From NCBI RefSeq assembly GCF_000308535.1, contig NZ_BAFW01000065.1, forward strand, positions 1 through 64,000: DNA of 64,000 bases, given 5' to 3'. Source of the stretch: Nocardia cerradoensis NBRC 101014 (GTDB lineage Bacteria; Actinomycetota; Actinomycetes; Mycobacteriales; Mycobacteriaceae). The notes under the pieces are model-generated. The model had not been told where the DNA came from and did no database searches. It saw only the letters and a list, made by a program, of their open reading frames with translations. A program made the translations under genes and the position numbers. This document shows positions 35,352 to 44,265 of the stretch, piece after piece. Each line of letters begins with the position of its first letter. The stretch's first letter is position 1.

Positions 35352-37124
35352 TCAGTGGTCCGAACGCGGGCGGGTGAGGACGAAGCTGTCCACCGGTTTC
35401 AGTGTGTCGGTCACGGCGTAGTAGGTGGCCGTCATGGTGGTGTGGCCGCCGGGAGCGCCGGGATCGACGTCGAAAGCGCAGAAGCCGTAGGGATGGTCGG
35501 GGTCCTTGAAGGCCGACCACGGCGCCTGCTCCATCACGTAGATCGGCGCCTTCTTACCCGTGGCGGGGTCGACGGCGCCGACACCGGTGATCACCCGGCA
35601 CTGCTGCCCGGGGAAGAACAGCCCGTTCGAAGGAACGGAGGTGCCGCCGCCGCCGATCACGAGATGCACTGTGCCCCGCGAGGTGTCGATGATGTCGGGC
35701 GCGGTCGCGGTGGCGGGCGTGACCGCCTCCGGGACCGGCTTCGGGGTGAGGGTGTCGCTGCCGAGGACGCCGCGGACGGGATGGGAACGCTCGTAATGGT
35801 GTTCGTGGCCGCACAGCACCAGATCGACCTGGTAGCGGTCGAACAGCGGTAGCCATTCCTGGCGAATCCCCAGATCGGCGCCGTTGGCCTTGTCGGCCGA
35901 GGAGATCGCGGTCTGGTGCATGAACACGACAATCCAGTCGATCGCGCGGTCCGCCCGGGCGGCCGCCAATTCCTTGTCCAGCCAACGCTTCTGGGCGCCG
36001 CCGGAGTAGCCGTGCACGTACGAGTTGCCGCCGTCCTGCAGGCAGATGTCGTCGTTGGCCACCGCGATCACCCGGACCGCGCCGACCGTGAAGGCGTACC
36101 AGAGCCCGCGCGCGAGGTCCTCGGACCCGCTGTCGGGCACGGTGAAATAGGTTTGGAACGCCTCGTAGCCGATCGGGCCGTTGCCGCGTTCGTTCTCGTG
36201 GTTCCCCGGCGCCGGCATCCACGGGCGATGGCGAGCGGACCGAGAGTTGTTGGCCCACCAGTCGTTCCAGGTGCGGATCCGGTCGGTGGCGAGATTGGCG
36301 TAGCACAGATCGCCGTTGACGAGATTGAACAGCGGGGCCAGATGCTCGATCCCCGCGGTGACGTCACCGGCGACGGGGGAGCCGAGGTTGTCGTTGACAT
36401 AGCGGCCGTTGTCCAGCTTGCCGAGCGTCGGAGTGCCCTGATCGCCGAAACTGGTGAAGCGGAACGCGGCCCGCCCCGCCGGCGCGGTGCGGTGGGTGCC
36501 CAATTCCGGTGTGGCGCCGTCGTGTCCGGCGGCGTAGATGTAGTCGGTGTCCGGGGTGAGCCCGGTCAGTACCGCGTGATGGGCGTATACCTCGGTGCCC
36601 GAGGCGGCGTCCCGGTAGACCCGGGTCTGTGCTTGCGCGGTAGCGCCGAAACCGGTTGTGGCCGTGCCGAATCGCACCACCGGATTGCGCACCGATGCCG
36701 AACTCTGCCAGCTCACCACGGCCTCGCGCGCGGCGTCGGCACCGAACTGCAGATGCAAGCCCGTCACCGGCGGCGCGGCCACCCGGGACGGACTCATCGC
36801 CAAATCCGGTGACAGCGGCCAGAATCGCCCGCCGCTGCCGGTCGACGACCCGTCGCCGTGCAACGCCGCCGTCGTTCCGGCGCCCACGGCCAGCCCGGCG
36901 ATCGCCGCCGCCCCCGACGCGCCGAACAACCACCGTCGGCTCACCCCGCGCGGTCGGCCGGGGCGAGCACCGCTTTCCTCCGGCCCGCCGGCCTGAGCAG
37001 CGGTATCCGGCTCGGCGGTTCCATCTCGGTGGGGGCCGGCGCCCGATGCCGAACCAGGGCCTGCCCCCGTCTCGGCGTTATCCGCCTGCTTCGCTACCGG
37101 CTCCGAGGCATCCCGCTCGTCCAT
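35352..37124 (-). CDS. Tat-exported purple acid phosphatase-like metallophosphoesterase
   Basis: A 590-residue secreted enzyme. After about 60 low-complexity residues comes a twin-arginine signal: SRRWLFGASGAAAIAG and a hydrophobic stretch. A fibronectin-like N-terminal domain follows (VTGLHLQFG to PDTDYIYAAG), as in plant-type purple acid phosphatases. Metal ligands of the phosphoesterase core: SFGDQG, NGDLCYANLA, GNHENE, MHQTA and GHEHHYERS. It would release phosphate from esters outside the cell using a binuclear metal site. The start is taken as ATG 37124; GGAGG is only one base away, so the true start may be a little different. No pho operon neighbours are seen. Confidence 0.92.
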   Translation of the reverse strand: MDERDASEPVAKQADNAETGAGPGSASGAGPHRDGTAEPDTAAQAGGPEESGARPGRPRGVSRRWLFGASGAAAIAGLAVGAGTTAALHGDGSSTGSGGRFWPLSPDLAMSPSRVAAPPVTGLHLQFGADAAREAVVSWQSSASVRNPVVRFGTATTGFGATAQAQTRVYRDAASGTEVYAHHAVLTGLTPDTDYIYAAGHDGATPELGTHRTAPAGRAAFRFTSFGDQGTPTLGKLDNGRYVNDNLGSPVAGDVTAGIEHLAPLFNLVNGDLCYANLATDRIRTWNDWWANNSRSARHRPWMPAPGNHENERGNGPIGYEAFQTYFTVPDSGSEDLARGLWYAFTVGAVRVIAVANDDICLQDGGNSYVHGYSGGAQKRWLDKELAAARADRAIDWIVVFMHQTAISSADKANGADLGIRQEWLPLFDRYQVDLVLCGHEHHYERSHPVRGVLGSDTLTPKPVPEAVTPATATAPDIIDTSRGTVHLVIGGGGTSVPSNGLFFPGQQCRVITGVGAVDPATGKKAPIYVMEQAPWSAFKDPDHPYGFCAFDVDPGAPGGHTTMTATYYAVTDTLKPVDSFVLTRPRSDH

Positions 37125-37210
37125 ACCTCCAGCCAACCGTGCGCGGGTTCAGAAAACCCGACGCCACGGCGAACGCCGGGTGAATCACGAGCCGAACGCC
37201 GGCCTCGTGC

Positions 37211-37480
37211 TCAGGCGCGGGCGGCGATGCGCGCTTGCACCTCCGGCCGCCGCAGCGGTGGCACCGACTTCGGCGGCACCTTGCGGTCGGGCAGGGCGGC
37301 CAGCAGACGAGTGGTGGCCGCGGCGATCTCGGCGACGGCCTCGTCGACCGCGGGGCGGGTGGCCGCGGAGATACTGCTCAGGCCACCCACCTTGCGGACG
37401 TACTGCAGCGCGGCCGCCTCGATCTCCTCGGCCGTGGCTTCCGGTTCGAGGCCGCGCAGGGCGGTGATATTTCGGCACAT
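37211..37480 (-). CDS. DUF2277-family small protein
   Basis: An 89-residue soluble protein beginning MCRNITALRGLEPEATAEEIE, the fixed N-terminus of DUF2277, with conserved Cys2. The middle (AALQYVRKVGGLSS) and the proline/lysine-rich KVPPKSVPPLRRPE end fit too. Function unknown; many homologues are found next to DNA-repair or redox genes without clear link. The ATG 37480 is fixed by the conserved start. The frame is open much further upstream but overlaps the secreted-protein gene antisense region and lacks family similarity. Confidence 0.85.
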   Translation of the reverse strand: MCRNITALRGLEPEATAEEIEAAALQYVRKVGGLSSISAATRPAVDEAVAEIAAATTRLLAALPDRKVPPKSVPPLRRPEVQARIAARA

Positions 37481-37533
37481 AGCTACGAGGTTAGGCCGTG
37501 TGCCGGGTGCGATCGAGCCGATCCGATATCGGC

Positions 37534-37863
37534 TCAGGAGGCGCTGCCGGTCGAGAACGGCGAGTAGCCGTAGCCGTACCCGTATCCGTAGCCACCCGAC
37601 CACGGGCTGTGCCATCCGGGATAGAAGCCGCCGTAGCCTCCGCCGGGCAGGCCCCAGCCCGGCGTTCCCCAGCCGCCGTGATGGCCCCAGCCGTGGTGGC
37701 CCCAGCCGTGGATTTCCTGGGCCGGTGCCGGTGCCGGGGCCGCCGCCGGTTCGGCGAGAGCGGGGGCGGCGGCCGCCACGATCGGTGCCGCCGCGATGGC
37801 GACCGTGATCACGGTGCGGGACATGCGGGTGCGGAGCTTCGAGGGCAGGTCGTTTCGAACCAT
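37534..37863 (-). CDS. Small secreted Gly/His/Tyr-rich protein
   Basis: A 109-residue precursor with a basic N-region, a hydrophobic core (TVITVAIAAAPIVAAAAP) and a likely cleavage after ALA at about residue 37. The mature part has an Ala/Pro linker, then GWGHHGWGHHGGWGTPGWG, a Gly/Pro/Trp-rich stretch and a Tyr-Gly repeat (YGYGYGYGYS). The His pairs could bind metal; the Tyr/Trp-Gly repeats suggest an adhesive or structural surface protein. No family is recognised. It has its own promoter with an operator-like dyad (37941-37969), so expression appears regulated. Confidence 0.78.
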   Translation of the reverse strand: MVRNDLPSKLRTRMSRTVITVAIAAAPIVAAAAPALAEPAAAPAPAPAQEIHGWGHHGWGHHGGWGTPGWGLPGGGYGGFYPGWHSPWSGGYGYGYGYGYSPFSTGSAS

Positions 37864-37940
37864 CGGAATTCCTTCGGTGCGTGACTCGGTCGTATCCGTC
37901 CGCGGCCCGATCGGGCCGCTCGACTAGCTTGACGTCATTT

Positions 37941-37969
37941 AATGTACCGCTATTTAACGGTACGTTCAA
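37941..37969 (-). promoter_or_regulatory. Promoter with embedded operator for the secreted protein gene
   Basis: On the minus strand TTGAAC (37969-37964) and TACATT (37946-37941) are separated by exactly 17 bases, a good sigma-70-type promoter, about 70 bases before the start codon at 37863. The spacer and both edges form an inverted repeat: AACGTACCG and CGGTACATT, 8 of 9 paired, spacer 8. A repressor bound there would block RNA polymerase. A separate palindrome TGACGTCA lies at 37930-37937. Confidence 0.6.
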
Positions 37970-38030
37970 GAGTGTCGAAAAGATGACGTGACTACGAGTG
38001 CCGTGCGAAGGGAATCGCCGCAAACGGAAC

Positions 38031-38073
38031 GGGCGCCGCACCACCGGCCGTGATCGGCCGCGGTGCGACGCCC
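38031..38073 (-). terminator. Long hairpin after asnB
   Basis: GGGCG-CCGCACC pairs with GGTGCG-CGCCC around an inner GGCC/GGCC stem, giving an imperfect 43-base hairpin 20 bases beyond the asnB stop on the minus strand. No T-run. Confidence 0.5.
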
Positions 38074-38093
38074 GCGTCGCTGGTTTCCGCCGG

Positions 38094-40019
38094 CTAGAGC
38101 CGCACGGGGTAGGTCGGCTCCTGGATATCGGGCTTGATGCGGTCCTCGACGAAGATGCCGTGCCAGATCATGAACACCAGCAGCGTCCACAGGCGCCGGC
38201 TGTGATCGCCGTTGCCGGCCCGGTGCGCCTCGAGCATGGCCTTGATCGCGGACTTGTCCAGCAGATGGTTGGTCTGCGATTCCGCGATCTGGGTGGCGGC
38301 CCAGTCGTAGAGTTCCGGCCCGCGCAGCCAGTGCCGCAGCGGCACCGGGAAGCCCAGTTTCGGCCGGTGCAGCACATGTGGCGGCACGATCGTCTCGAGC
38401 GCGCGGCGCAGCGCGTACTTCGTGGTCTCCTTGGTGATCTTCTGCTGATACGGGATCTGCTCGGCGACCGCGAACACCTCGGGGTCCAGGAACGGCACCC
38501 GCAACTCCAGCGAATTGGCCATGGTCATCTTGTCGGCCTTGACCAGGATGTCGCCGCGCAACCAGGTGAACAGGTCCAGATGCTGCATGCGCGCCACCGG
38601 ATCCCAGCCGCGTGAGCGCGCGTAGATCGGGGCCGTCACATCCTGATGCGTCCATTCCGGGCGGAATTCGCGCAGCACCGAACGCAACTGGGCGTCGTTG
38701 AAGCTGCGGGCATTGCCGTAGTAGCGCTGCTCCAGCGGCAGCGAACCGCGATGCAGCAGGCTCTTACCGCGCGTCCCGTCCGGAATCCGGTCCGAGAGCT
38801 TGCCGGCCAGCCGCCGCACACCCTTCGGCAGATACTCGAAAGGCTTGAGCGACAACGGTTCCCGATAGATCGTATAGCCGCCGAACAGCTCGTCGGAACC
38901 CTCTCCGGAGAGCACCACCTTGACGTGCTTGCGAGCCTCCTGGGCCACGAAGTACAGCGGCACCAGCGCCGGATCGGCCACCGGATCGTCGAGGTACCAG
39001 ACGATCTCGGGGATCGCGCCCGCGAACTCCTCGGGGCTGACGGTGCGGATGAAATGCTTCGCGCCGATCGCCTCCGCGGTCTCGGCTGCCACATCGGCCT
39101 CCGAATACCCCTCCCGCTCGAACGCCGAGGTGAAGGTGAGCAGATTCGGGTTGTGCCGGATCGCCAGCGCCGCGATCGCGGTGGAGTCGATGCCACCGGA
39201 CAGGAAGGCGCCGACGGTGACGTCCGCGCGCATGTGCTTGGCGACCGAATCCTCGAGCACCGCCGCGATCTCGCGGTAGCGGGCCTCCTCCGAACCGGCC
39301 GCGAACGGGCGCACCCGGAAGTTCGGCTCGAAGTAACGGGTCACTTCCGGCGCGGCGCCGGGACGCAGGGTGGCGTAGCAGCCGGATTCCAGGCGGCGGA
39401 TGTTCGCGTGCAGCGATTCCGGCTCCGGCACGTACTGCAGCACCGTGTAGTGCTCGAGGGCGCGCGGATCCAGCGCGTCCGAGAGGTTCAGCGCGGGCAG
39501 CAGTTCCAGCAGGCTCTTCTTCTCGCTGGCGTAGGCCGTGCCGCCCGGGCCGGTGGCCAGGAACAGCGGCTTGATGCCGAACGGGTCGCGGGCCAGCACC
39601 AGCTCCTGGGTTTCGGTGTCCCAGATGGCGAAGGCGAACATGCCGCGCAGCTTGGAGAACGCCGCGGTACCCCAGTGGTGATAGGCCGCGACGATCGCCT
39701 CTCCGTCGCCCTCGGTGGCGAACCGCGCCCCGAACTCCTCGCTCAGTTGCGTGCGCAACTCCGGGTAGTTGTAGATCTCACCGTTGAACGCCAGCGCATA
39801 ACGCTCGGTATTCTCCGGCGGACCCCAGCGCAGCGGCTGATGCGAATGCTCGATGTCGATGATCGACAGGCGGTTGAAGCCCAGGATGATGTGTTCGTCG
39901 TGCCAGGTGCCGCGCTCGTCCGGGCCGCGATGGCGCCCGCACTGCAAGGCGTCGTACACCTGCTGTACGACGGAGTCGGTGGCCACATCGGCGGTCAGAA
40001 ATCCCAGCAGTCCACACAC
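38094..40019 (-). CDS. asnB: Asparagine synthetase (glutamine-hydrolysing)
   Basis: A 641-residue enzyme converting aspartate to asparagine with glutamine and ATP. The start is GTG 40019, so the next residue is the catalytic Cys of the class II amidotransferase domain (CGLLGFLTAD) once Met is removed. That domain also shows GRHRGPDERG, NRLSIIDIEHS and NGEIYNYPELR. The synthetase domain has the PP-loop LSGGIDSTAIAAL near residue 250, GEGSDELFGGY near 350, and the C-terminal KLGFPVPLRHWL. Length and order match Rv2201. The frame is open far upstream, but that part antisenses ctaC-ctaF. It is divergent from ctaC. Confidence 0.97.
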   Translation of the reverse strand: MCGLLGFLTADVATDSVVQQVYDALQCGRHRGPDERGTWHDEHIILGFNRLSIIDIEHSHQPLRWGPPENTERYALAFNGEIYNYPELRTQLSEEFGARFATEGDGEAIVAAYHHWGTAAFSKLRGMFAFAIWDTETQELVLARDPFGIKPLFLATGPGGTAYASEKKSLLELLPALNLSDALDPRALEHYTVLQYVPEPESLHANIRRLESGCYATLRPGAAPEVTRYFEPNFRVRPFAAGSEEARYREIAAVLEDSVAKHMRADVTVGAFLSGGIDSTAIAALAIRHNPNLLTFTSAFEREGYSEADVAAETAEAIGAKHFIRTVSPEEFAGAIPEIVWYLDDPVADPALVPLYFVAQEARKHVKVVLSGEGSDELFGGYTIYREPLSLKPFEYLPKGVRRLAGKLSDRIPDGTRGKSLLHRGSLPLEQRYYGNARSFNDAQLRSVLREFRPEWTHQDVTAPIYARSRGWDPVARMQHLDLFTWLRGDILVKADKMTMANSLELRVPFLDPEVFAVAEQIPYQQKITKETTKYALRRALETIVPPHVLHRPKLGFPVPLRHWLRGPELYDWAATQIAESQTNHLLDKSAIKAMLEAHRAGNGDHSRRLWTLLVFMIWHGIFVEDRIKPDIQEPTYPVRL

Positions 40020-40385
40020 TGCGTCGAGAACCTCGTTTCCGGATCGGGTACGCGGAGAACATTCGAAACCAGTCCCCGAGTATGCCGCACGACGGGCCTG
40101 CTCGTCGCCTCGCTGGGCGGCAGTCGCGCTCGCCAGGGATTTCGCGTCCGCGCGCGTGAGCGGCGCGGCGGCACCGCCGGGGATCGCACCCGGTGGCCGG
40201 TGTGTCGAAAGCGACCCGGGCACAACGCGGGAGGCGGTTTGGTCTACGCTGCGTAGTACTCGGGAACTCTCGTGGTCGGCCGTGCGTTCGGTGCGGCTCG
40301 CGGAAGGCTCCCGAACGTGCTGAAAACGCGCCGCCCGGCATCCGGGTGGCGCCGTGTCGGATGGACGACCAGGAAGGCGTTGAGC
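40020..40385. other. asnB/ctaC divergent region with 13-bp dyad
   Basis: A 366-base gap between divergent starts. CTACGC-T-GCGTAG at 40244-40256 is a perfect dyad 130 bases before the ctaC start and could be an operator, or part of a ctaC promoter since TAGTAC overlaps it. No gene-like frame is seen on either strand. The end (from about 40370) holds the ctaC ribosome site AGGAAGG. Confidence 0.5.
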
Positions 40386-41474
40386 GTGGCGCACAAGGCG
40401 AGCGAAGCGATAGGGGCACGACCCGCCCGGGTACGGCGGGGCCGCATCCTTCGGCGGGCCGGGCTGGCGGTGTCCATGGGGATCACCGTGATGCTCGTCT
40501 CGGGCTGCTCGATCGACAATCCCGTGCTTCGGTTCGGGTGGCCCTCGGGCGTGACCCCGCAGGCGACCCGGATGCGGGAACTGTGGACGTGGTCGGTCGT
40601 CGCCGCCCTGGCGATGGGTGTGCTGGTCTGGGGCCTGACCTTCTGGACCGTGACCTTCCACCGCAAGAAGAAGAACTCCCCGGAGTTCCCGCGGCAGACC
40701 GGCTACAACGTGCCGCTGGAGCTGACCTACACCGCGATTCCGTTCGTGATCATCGCGGTGCTGTTCTACTTCACCGTGGTCGTGCAGAACTACGTGCACG
40801 AGAAGACCTCGAACCCGGATGTGGTCGTCGACGTGACCGCGTTCCAGTGGAACTGGAAGTTCGGCTACCAGAAGGTCGTCGGCCAGAACGGCCAGGTCCA
40901 CGACGGTGTCGATCAGACTCGTCAGGCGATGAACGAGCAGATCCAGGCCGAGTACAAGGAGCGCACCGCCGACGGCCACCCGCAGCCGGGTCCGTTGCAC
41001 GGCCTGCCCGCCAACGACATCTCCTACCTGCACTACGACAAGGTCGAGACCGTCGGCTCGTCCAACGAGATCCCGGTGCTGGTGCTGCCGACCAACAAGG
41101 TCGTGGAATTCCAGCTGGCCTCCGCCGACGTCATCCACTCCTTCTGGGTGCCGGAGTTCCTGTTCAAGCGCGACGTGATGCCGAACCCGAAGGAAAACCA
41201 CTCCGACAACACCTTCCAGATCACCAAGATCGAGCACGAGGGCGCCTTCGTCGGCCGCTGCGCGGAGATGTGCGGTACTTTCCACTCGATGATGAACTTC
41301 GAAGTGCGTGCCGTGACGCCGGACAAGTTCGACAAGTACATCGCCGCCCGCGAAGCGGGTAAGACCAATGCCGAGGCCCTGTCGAGCATCGGCGAGTCGC
41401 CGGTCGCTACGACCACGCATCCGTTCGACACCCGTCGCACCGCGCGTGAAGCCAGCCAGGCCGAGAGCAAGTAA
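40386..41474 (+). CDS. ctaC: Cytochrome c oxidase subunit II (CuA)
   Basis: A 362-residue lipoprotein subunit of the aa3 oxidase. The start is GTG 40386, with AGGAAGG eight bases upstream. The lipobox is LVSGC near residue 40. Two membrane helices follow (WSVVAALAMGVLVWGL and AIPFVIIAVLFYFTVV). The CuA domain has the first His in ASADVIHSFWVPEF near 262 and then GRCAEMCGTFHSMM with both Cys, His and Met ligands. Actinobacterial features are an insertion with NGQVHDGVDQTRQ and HPQPGPLHGLPA in the periplasmic domain, where the bcc-aa3 supercomplex contacts form. It accepts electrons from the QcrC cytochrome. ctaF follows 18 bp later. Confidence 0.97.
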   Translation: MAHKASEAIGARPARVRRGRILRRAGLAVSMGITVMLVSGCSIDNPVLRFGWPSGVTPQATRMRELWTWSVVAALAMGVLVWGLTFWTVTFHRKKKNSPEFPRQTGYNVPLELTYTAIPFVIIAVLFYFTVVVQNYVHEKTSNPDVVVDVTAFQWNWKFGYQKVVGQNGQVHDGVDQTRQAMNEQIQAEYKERTADGHPQPGPLHGLPANDISYLHYDKVETVGSSNEIPVLVLPTNKVVEFQLASADVIHSFWVPEFLFKRDVMPNPKENHSDNTFQITKIEHEGAFVGRCAEMCGTFHSMMNFEVRAVTPDKFDKYIAAREAGKTNAEALSSIGESPVATTTHPFDTRRTAREASQAESK

Positions 41475-41492
41475 GAAGGGTACTGAACTGCA

Positions 41493-41909
41493 ATGAAGGT
41501 CGAAGCACGCATCTTCGAGCTGCTCACGGTGTTCTTCATCATCGTGGCGGTCGTCTACGGATTCTTCACCGGCCAGTCCCGCACCGGCGTCGAGTGGGCG
41601 GGTACCACCGCCATCGTGCTGACCGCCGGACTGACGCTCATCGTCGGCACCTACTTCCGCTTCGTCGCGCGGCGCCTCGATCTGCGCCCCGAGGACTACG
41701 AAGAGGCCGAAATCATCGACGGCGCCGGCGACCTGGGCTTCTTCTCGCCCGGCAGCTTCTGGCCCATCCTGCTGGCCGGTTCCGCCTCGGTCACCGCGCT
41801 CGGCTTCGCGTTCTTCCAGTACTGGCTGATCGGCCTGGGCGTGCTCTGCGTCCTGGCCTCGGTCGCCGGCCTGGTGTTCGAGTACCACGTGGGACCCGAG
41901 AAGCACTGA
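41493..41909 (+). CDS. ctaF: Cytochrome c oxidase subunit IV (CtaF)
   Basis: A 138-residue membrane protein with four hydrophobic helices, beginning [23 protein letters not shown], and the conserved loop [25 protein letters not shown]. This is the actinobacterial CtaF subunit (Rv2199c-like) required for aa3 oxidase assembly. The start ATG 41493 lies 18 bp after ctaC with AGAAGGG upstream, so the two genes form an operon. A strong terminator follows. Confidence 0.95.
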   Translation: MKVEARIFELLTVFFIIVAVVYGFFTGQSRTGVEWAGTTAIVLTAGLTLIVGTYFRFVARRLDLRPEDYEEAEIIDGAGDLGFFSPGSFWPILLAGSASVTALGFAFFQYWLIGLGVLCVLASVAGLVFEYHVGPEKH

Positions 41910-41927
41910 GTACCTGACGGCAGTCTC

Positions 41928-41957
41928 GAAACGCCCCGGCTTCGGCCGGGGCGTTTC
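41928..41957 (+). terminator. Terminator of ctaC-ctaF
   Basis: GAAACGCCCCGGC and GCCGGGGCGTTTC form a perfect 13-bp stem with a TTCG tetraloop, 18 bases after the ctaF stop. The loop sequence (UUCG) makes it very stable. Confidence 0.88.
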
Positions 41958-41993
41958 GTCGTTACGGGACCGTTCGAGATGTCGCCGGAAAAG

Positions 41994-42027
41994 CCGAACG
42001 CCCCGACACGACTGCCGGGGCGTTCGG
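41994..42027 (-). terminator. Terminator of the FAD oxidoreductase gene
   Basis: CCGAACGCCCCG and CGGGGCGTTCGG form a perfect 12-bp stem with a 10-base loop. Read on the minus strand it is followed by CTTTT, 14 bases after the oxidoreductase stop. It faces the ctaF terminator. Confidence 0.85.
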
Positions 42028-42041
42028 TCTACGCAGAGAGG

Positions 42042-43325
42042 TCAGTCGGGGGTGTGGTAGCGGCGGGCGCGTTCGGAGCGGCAGATGTCGTCGATGCCGG
42101 AGGTGATATCGCGCACCAGTTCCGGAGCGCCGGAGCGGCCGGAGTAGGTGCCGGTGGGGCGCAGGCGGCAGGTGAAGGTGATGAAGCCGTGGTCCTCGCC
42201 CGCGGATTCGTGCAGATCCGGGGAGCGCACGCCGTAGGTCATGGCGGAGATGACCGTGATGGCGCCGCTGCGTTCGCGGTGGTCGGCGAACAGATCGTGC
42301 AACCGGTGGAAGACGGTGCTGTAGCTGCTCATGGGCGCGAAGACCGCCACCCGGTAGGCGGGGCCGCGCTCGGAGGAGCTGATCACCGTGTCGGCGAGAT
42401 ATTCGGCGTCGCGCAGCGTGAGCACCTTCGGCGCGAACATCAGCGCACCGGCGGCGGCATTGCGCACCGGCATACCGGCGCGGCCGCCCGCGGCGGAGGC
42501 GATGGCGCCCAACGACTTTCGCGCCCGCGCACCCAGTTCCCGGCGGGCCCGCAGCGAGGGGGTGGCGGTGGTGGGATGCAGACTCGACCACTGGCCGAAG
42601 CGGACCGTGCCGAGCTGGATGTTTCCGGTGCCGACCGGTCGCGACACCCGCAGCGGCGCGGTGTCGACCCAGCGGCCGACCTGCAGCAGGGCGTCGCCGG
42701 GACGGGTGATCTCGGCGTGCGAGTGTTCGACGAAGGTGTCGAAGTCGAGAAATCGGTGCGCGTCGGAGGTGAGCCAAGTGTGGTCCTTGTCGACCTCGAT
42801 GGCTTGCAGCGTCAGCGCCGTGATGATGCCCGTGCGCCCGGCTCCGCCGAGGATGCGCCGGAATCGGTCGGCATGGTGGGTGCGCCCGCAGGTGCCGAAT
42901 CGGCCCTCGGGGTCCACGTATTCGAGGGCGACCACGTTGTCGCTGAACATGCCGTAGCGGTGTGAGGCCGCGCTGAGCCCGCCGACGGCCGCGAAGCCGC
43001 CTGCGGTGATCTCGCGGTGGTCGCCGACGATCGGCAGCCCGAGGCCGTGCGCGGCCAGGGTGCGATCGATATCGGACAGGCGTGCGCCGGCCTGCACCCG
43101 TACCAGTCGCGCGTCGGCGTCGACCGCCTGCACGCGGTTCATCCGCCGCAGCGACATCACGATGCGACGGTCGGGCGGGGCCGGTTCGTCGTCGAGTTGC
43201 TCGCTGCTGTGGTCGCCGCCGCGCACGGTCAGCGGTTGCGGTCGTGAATCTCGCACTGTGCGAACGACATCCGCGGTGTCGCGGGGCAGGTATTCCTCCG
43301 GAAGAGCAGCGAGCGTGGTACTCAT
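42042..43325 (-). CDS. FAD-binding (VAO-type) oxidoreductase
   Basis: A 427-residue protein. The N-terminal PCMH domain has TVRGGDHSSEQLDDEP near residue 30, LRRMNRVQAVDADARLVRVQAGARLSDIDR, and AAVGGLSAASHRYGMFSDNVV near residue 115, the FAD pyrophosphate loop region. The C-terminal half resembles aldonolactone oxidase/DprE1-like folds only loosely. It lacks an obvious covalent-FAD histidine in the usual RGGGHS form (here RGGDHS keeps the His). The start ATG 43325 is preferred over codons to 43400. Substrate unknown. Its upstream neighbour, the CPBP gene, is 28 bp away on the same strand, so they are probably co-transcribed. Confidence 0.82.
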   Translation of the reverse strand: MSTTLAALPEEYLPRDTADVVRTVRDSRPQPLTVRGGDHSSEQLDDEPAPPDRRIVMSLRRMNRVQAVDADARLVRVQAGARLSDIDRTLAAHGLGLPIVGDHREITAGGFAAVGGLSAASHRYGMFSDNVVALEYVDPEGRFGTCGRTHHADRFRRILGGAGRTGIITALTLQAIEVDKDHTWLTSDAHRFLDFDTFVEHSHAEITRPGDALLQVGRWVDTAPLRVSRPVGTGNIQLGTVRFGQWSSLHPTTATPSLRARRELGARARKSLGAIASAAGGRAGMPVRNAAAGALMFAPKVLTLRDAEYLADTVISSSERGPAYRVAVFAPMSSYSTVFHRLHDLFADHRERSGAITVISAMTYGVRSPDLHESAGEDHGFITFTCRLRPTGTYSGRSGAPELVRDITSGIDDICRSERARRYHTPD

Positions 43326-43353
43326 GGCCTCAAAGCTAACCACAGTAGCGGCG

Positions 43354-44265
43354 CTACGTCTGCACCGAAGTTCGCAGTGCAGGTGCGGGGGTTTTCGCAA
43401 TCGGCGCGAAGGCGAACAGCGCGGCCGCGACGGCCGCCCACAGGATCCAGCCGGGAATGCCGGAACCGCCCAGTAGCGTGTGCGCGTGCTCGCTCGAGTC
43501 GGCCGACTGCAGGGCGCCGAAAATCAGCGCTGCGCTGTTCCACGACGCGTGCGCGACCGCCGCGGGCCACACGCTGGCCGACCGCAGGCGCAGCCAGCCG
43601 AGGACGGCGCCGAAGCAGATGCAGAACGGGATATAGGCCAACGCCGACCAGGCGCCGATATCGGTGAAGCCGTAACCGAGCAATGTGAGCGGAGCGTGCC
43701 AGAGGGCCCAGATGACACCGGTCGCGATCAGCGCCACGAGAGTGCCGTAGCGGGAGATCAATTGCGGCAGTAGCCATCCGCGCCAGCCGATTTCTTCGCC
43801 GAGCGCGTTCGGCAGTGTCGAGAGGACGACCGTCGTCAGCGTCTCGAGCAGCAACGCGACCACCATCGAGGTGTCGAGCTTGTCCAGATCGAAATGGAAC
43901 CAGCCGAGCGCCGCGCTGATCTCGTAGGCGATCCACAAGACCATCTGCGTACCGAGCCAGGCGGCGACGACCAACCGGGCGGTGCGCGCAGGTGCCGGAC
44001 CGAGGCCGAGGCCGACGTCGGCGGCGAAGCCGGGAGCCGCCGGGACGCCCGGTGCCGCGGGACGCGCGAGGACGGGTTGCCCCATCCTCGACCGCGCGAC
44101 CAGAACGGCCACTGCCGGGGCGAACATCATCAGGGCCGCCCCCTCGTGCAGCCAGGGGACCGATTCCAGCCCCTTTCCGTCGATCCAGGGAATCGCCGCG
44201 AGCACCCACGCGAGTGCGTACGCCACCACGATGTAGATGGCGATATCCGAACGCCGAGCAATCAT
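43354..44265 (-). CDS. CPBP-family intramembrane metalloprotease (CAAX/Abi type)
   Basis: A 303-residue membrane protein with about eight hydrophobic segments. The catalytic motifs are GEEIGWRGWLLPQL near residue 155 (the EExxxR motif), ALWHAPLTLLG near 190 and VAHASWNSAAL near 238. These are the metal-binding and catalytic residues of Rce1/Abi-type proteases. In bacteria such proteins cleave prenylated-like or peptide substrates, or give self-protection from bacteriocins; no substrate gene is seen nearby. The start ATG 44265 is at the natural helix beginning. Confidence 0.9.
   Translation of the reverse strand: MIARRSDIAIYIVVAYALAWVLAAIPWIDGKGLESVPWLHEGAALMMFAPAVAVLVARSRMGQPVLARPAAPGVPAAPGFAADVGLGLGPAPARTARLVVAAWLGTQMVLWIAYEISAALGWFHFDLDKLDTSMVVALLLETLTTVVLSTLPNALGEEIGWRGWLLPQLISRYGTLVALIATGVIWALWHAPLTLLGYGFTDIGAWSALAYIPFCICFGAVLGWLRLRSASVWPAAVAHASWNSAALIFGALQSADSSEHAHTLLGGSGIPGWILWAAVAAALFAFAPIAKTPAPALRTSVQT

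Noticed and set aside
38094..41906. AsnB as a 1270-residue protein
   Set aside because: The upstream 629 codons are antisense to ctaC and ctaF and noise-like; the conserved Cys-first start is GTG 40019.
41928..42027. The two hairpins after ctaF as an inverted-repeat mobile element
   Set aside because: They are two independent terminators for converging genes, with no transposase or target duplication between them.
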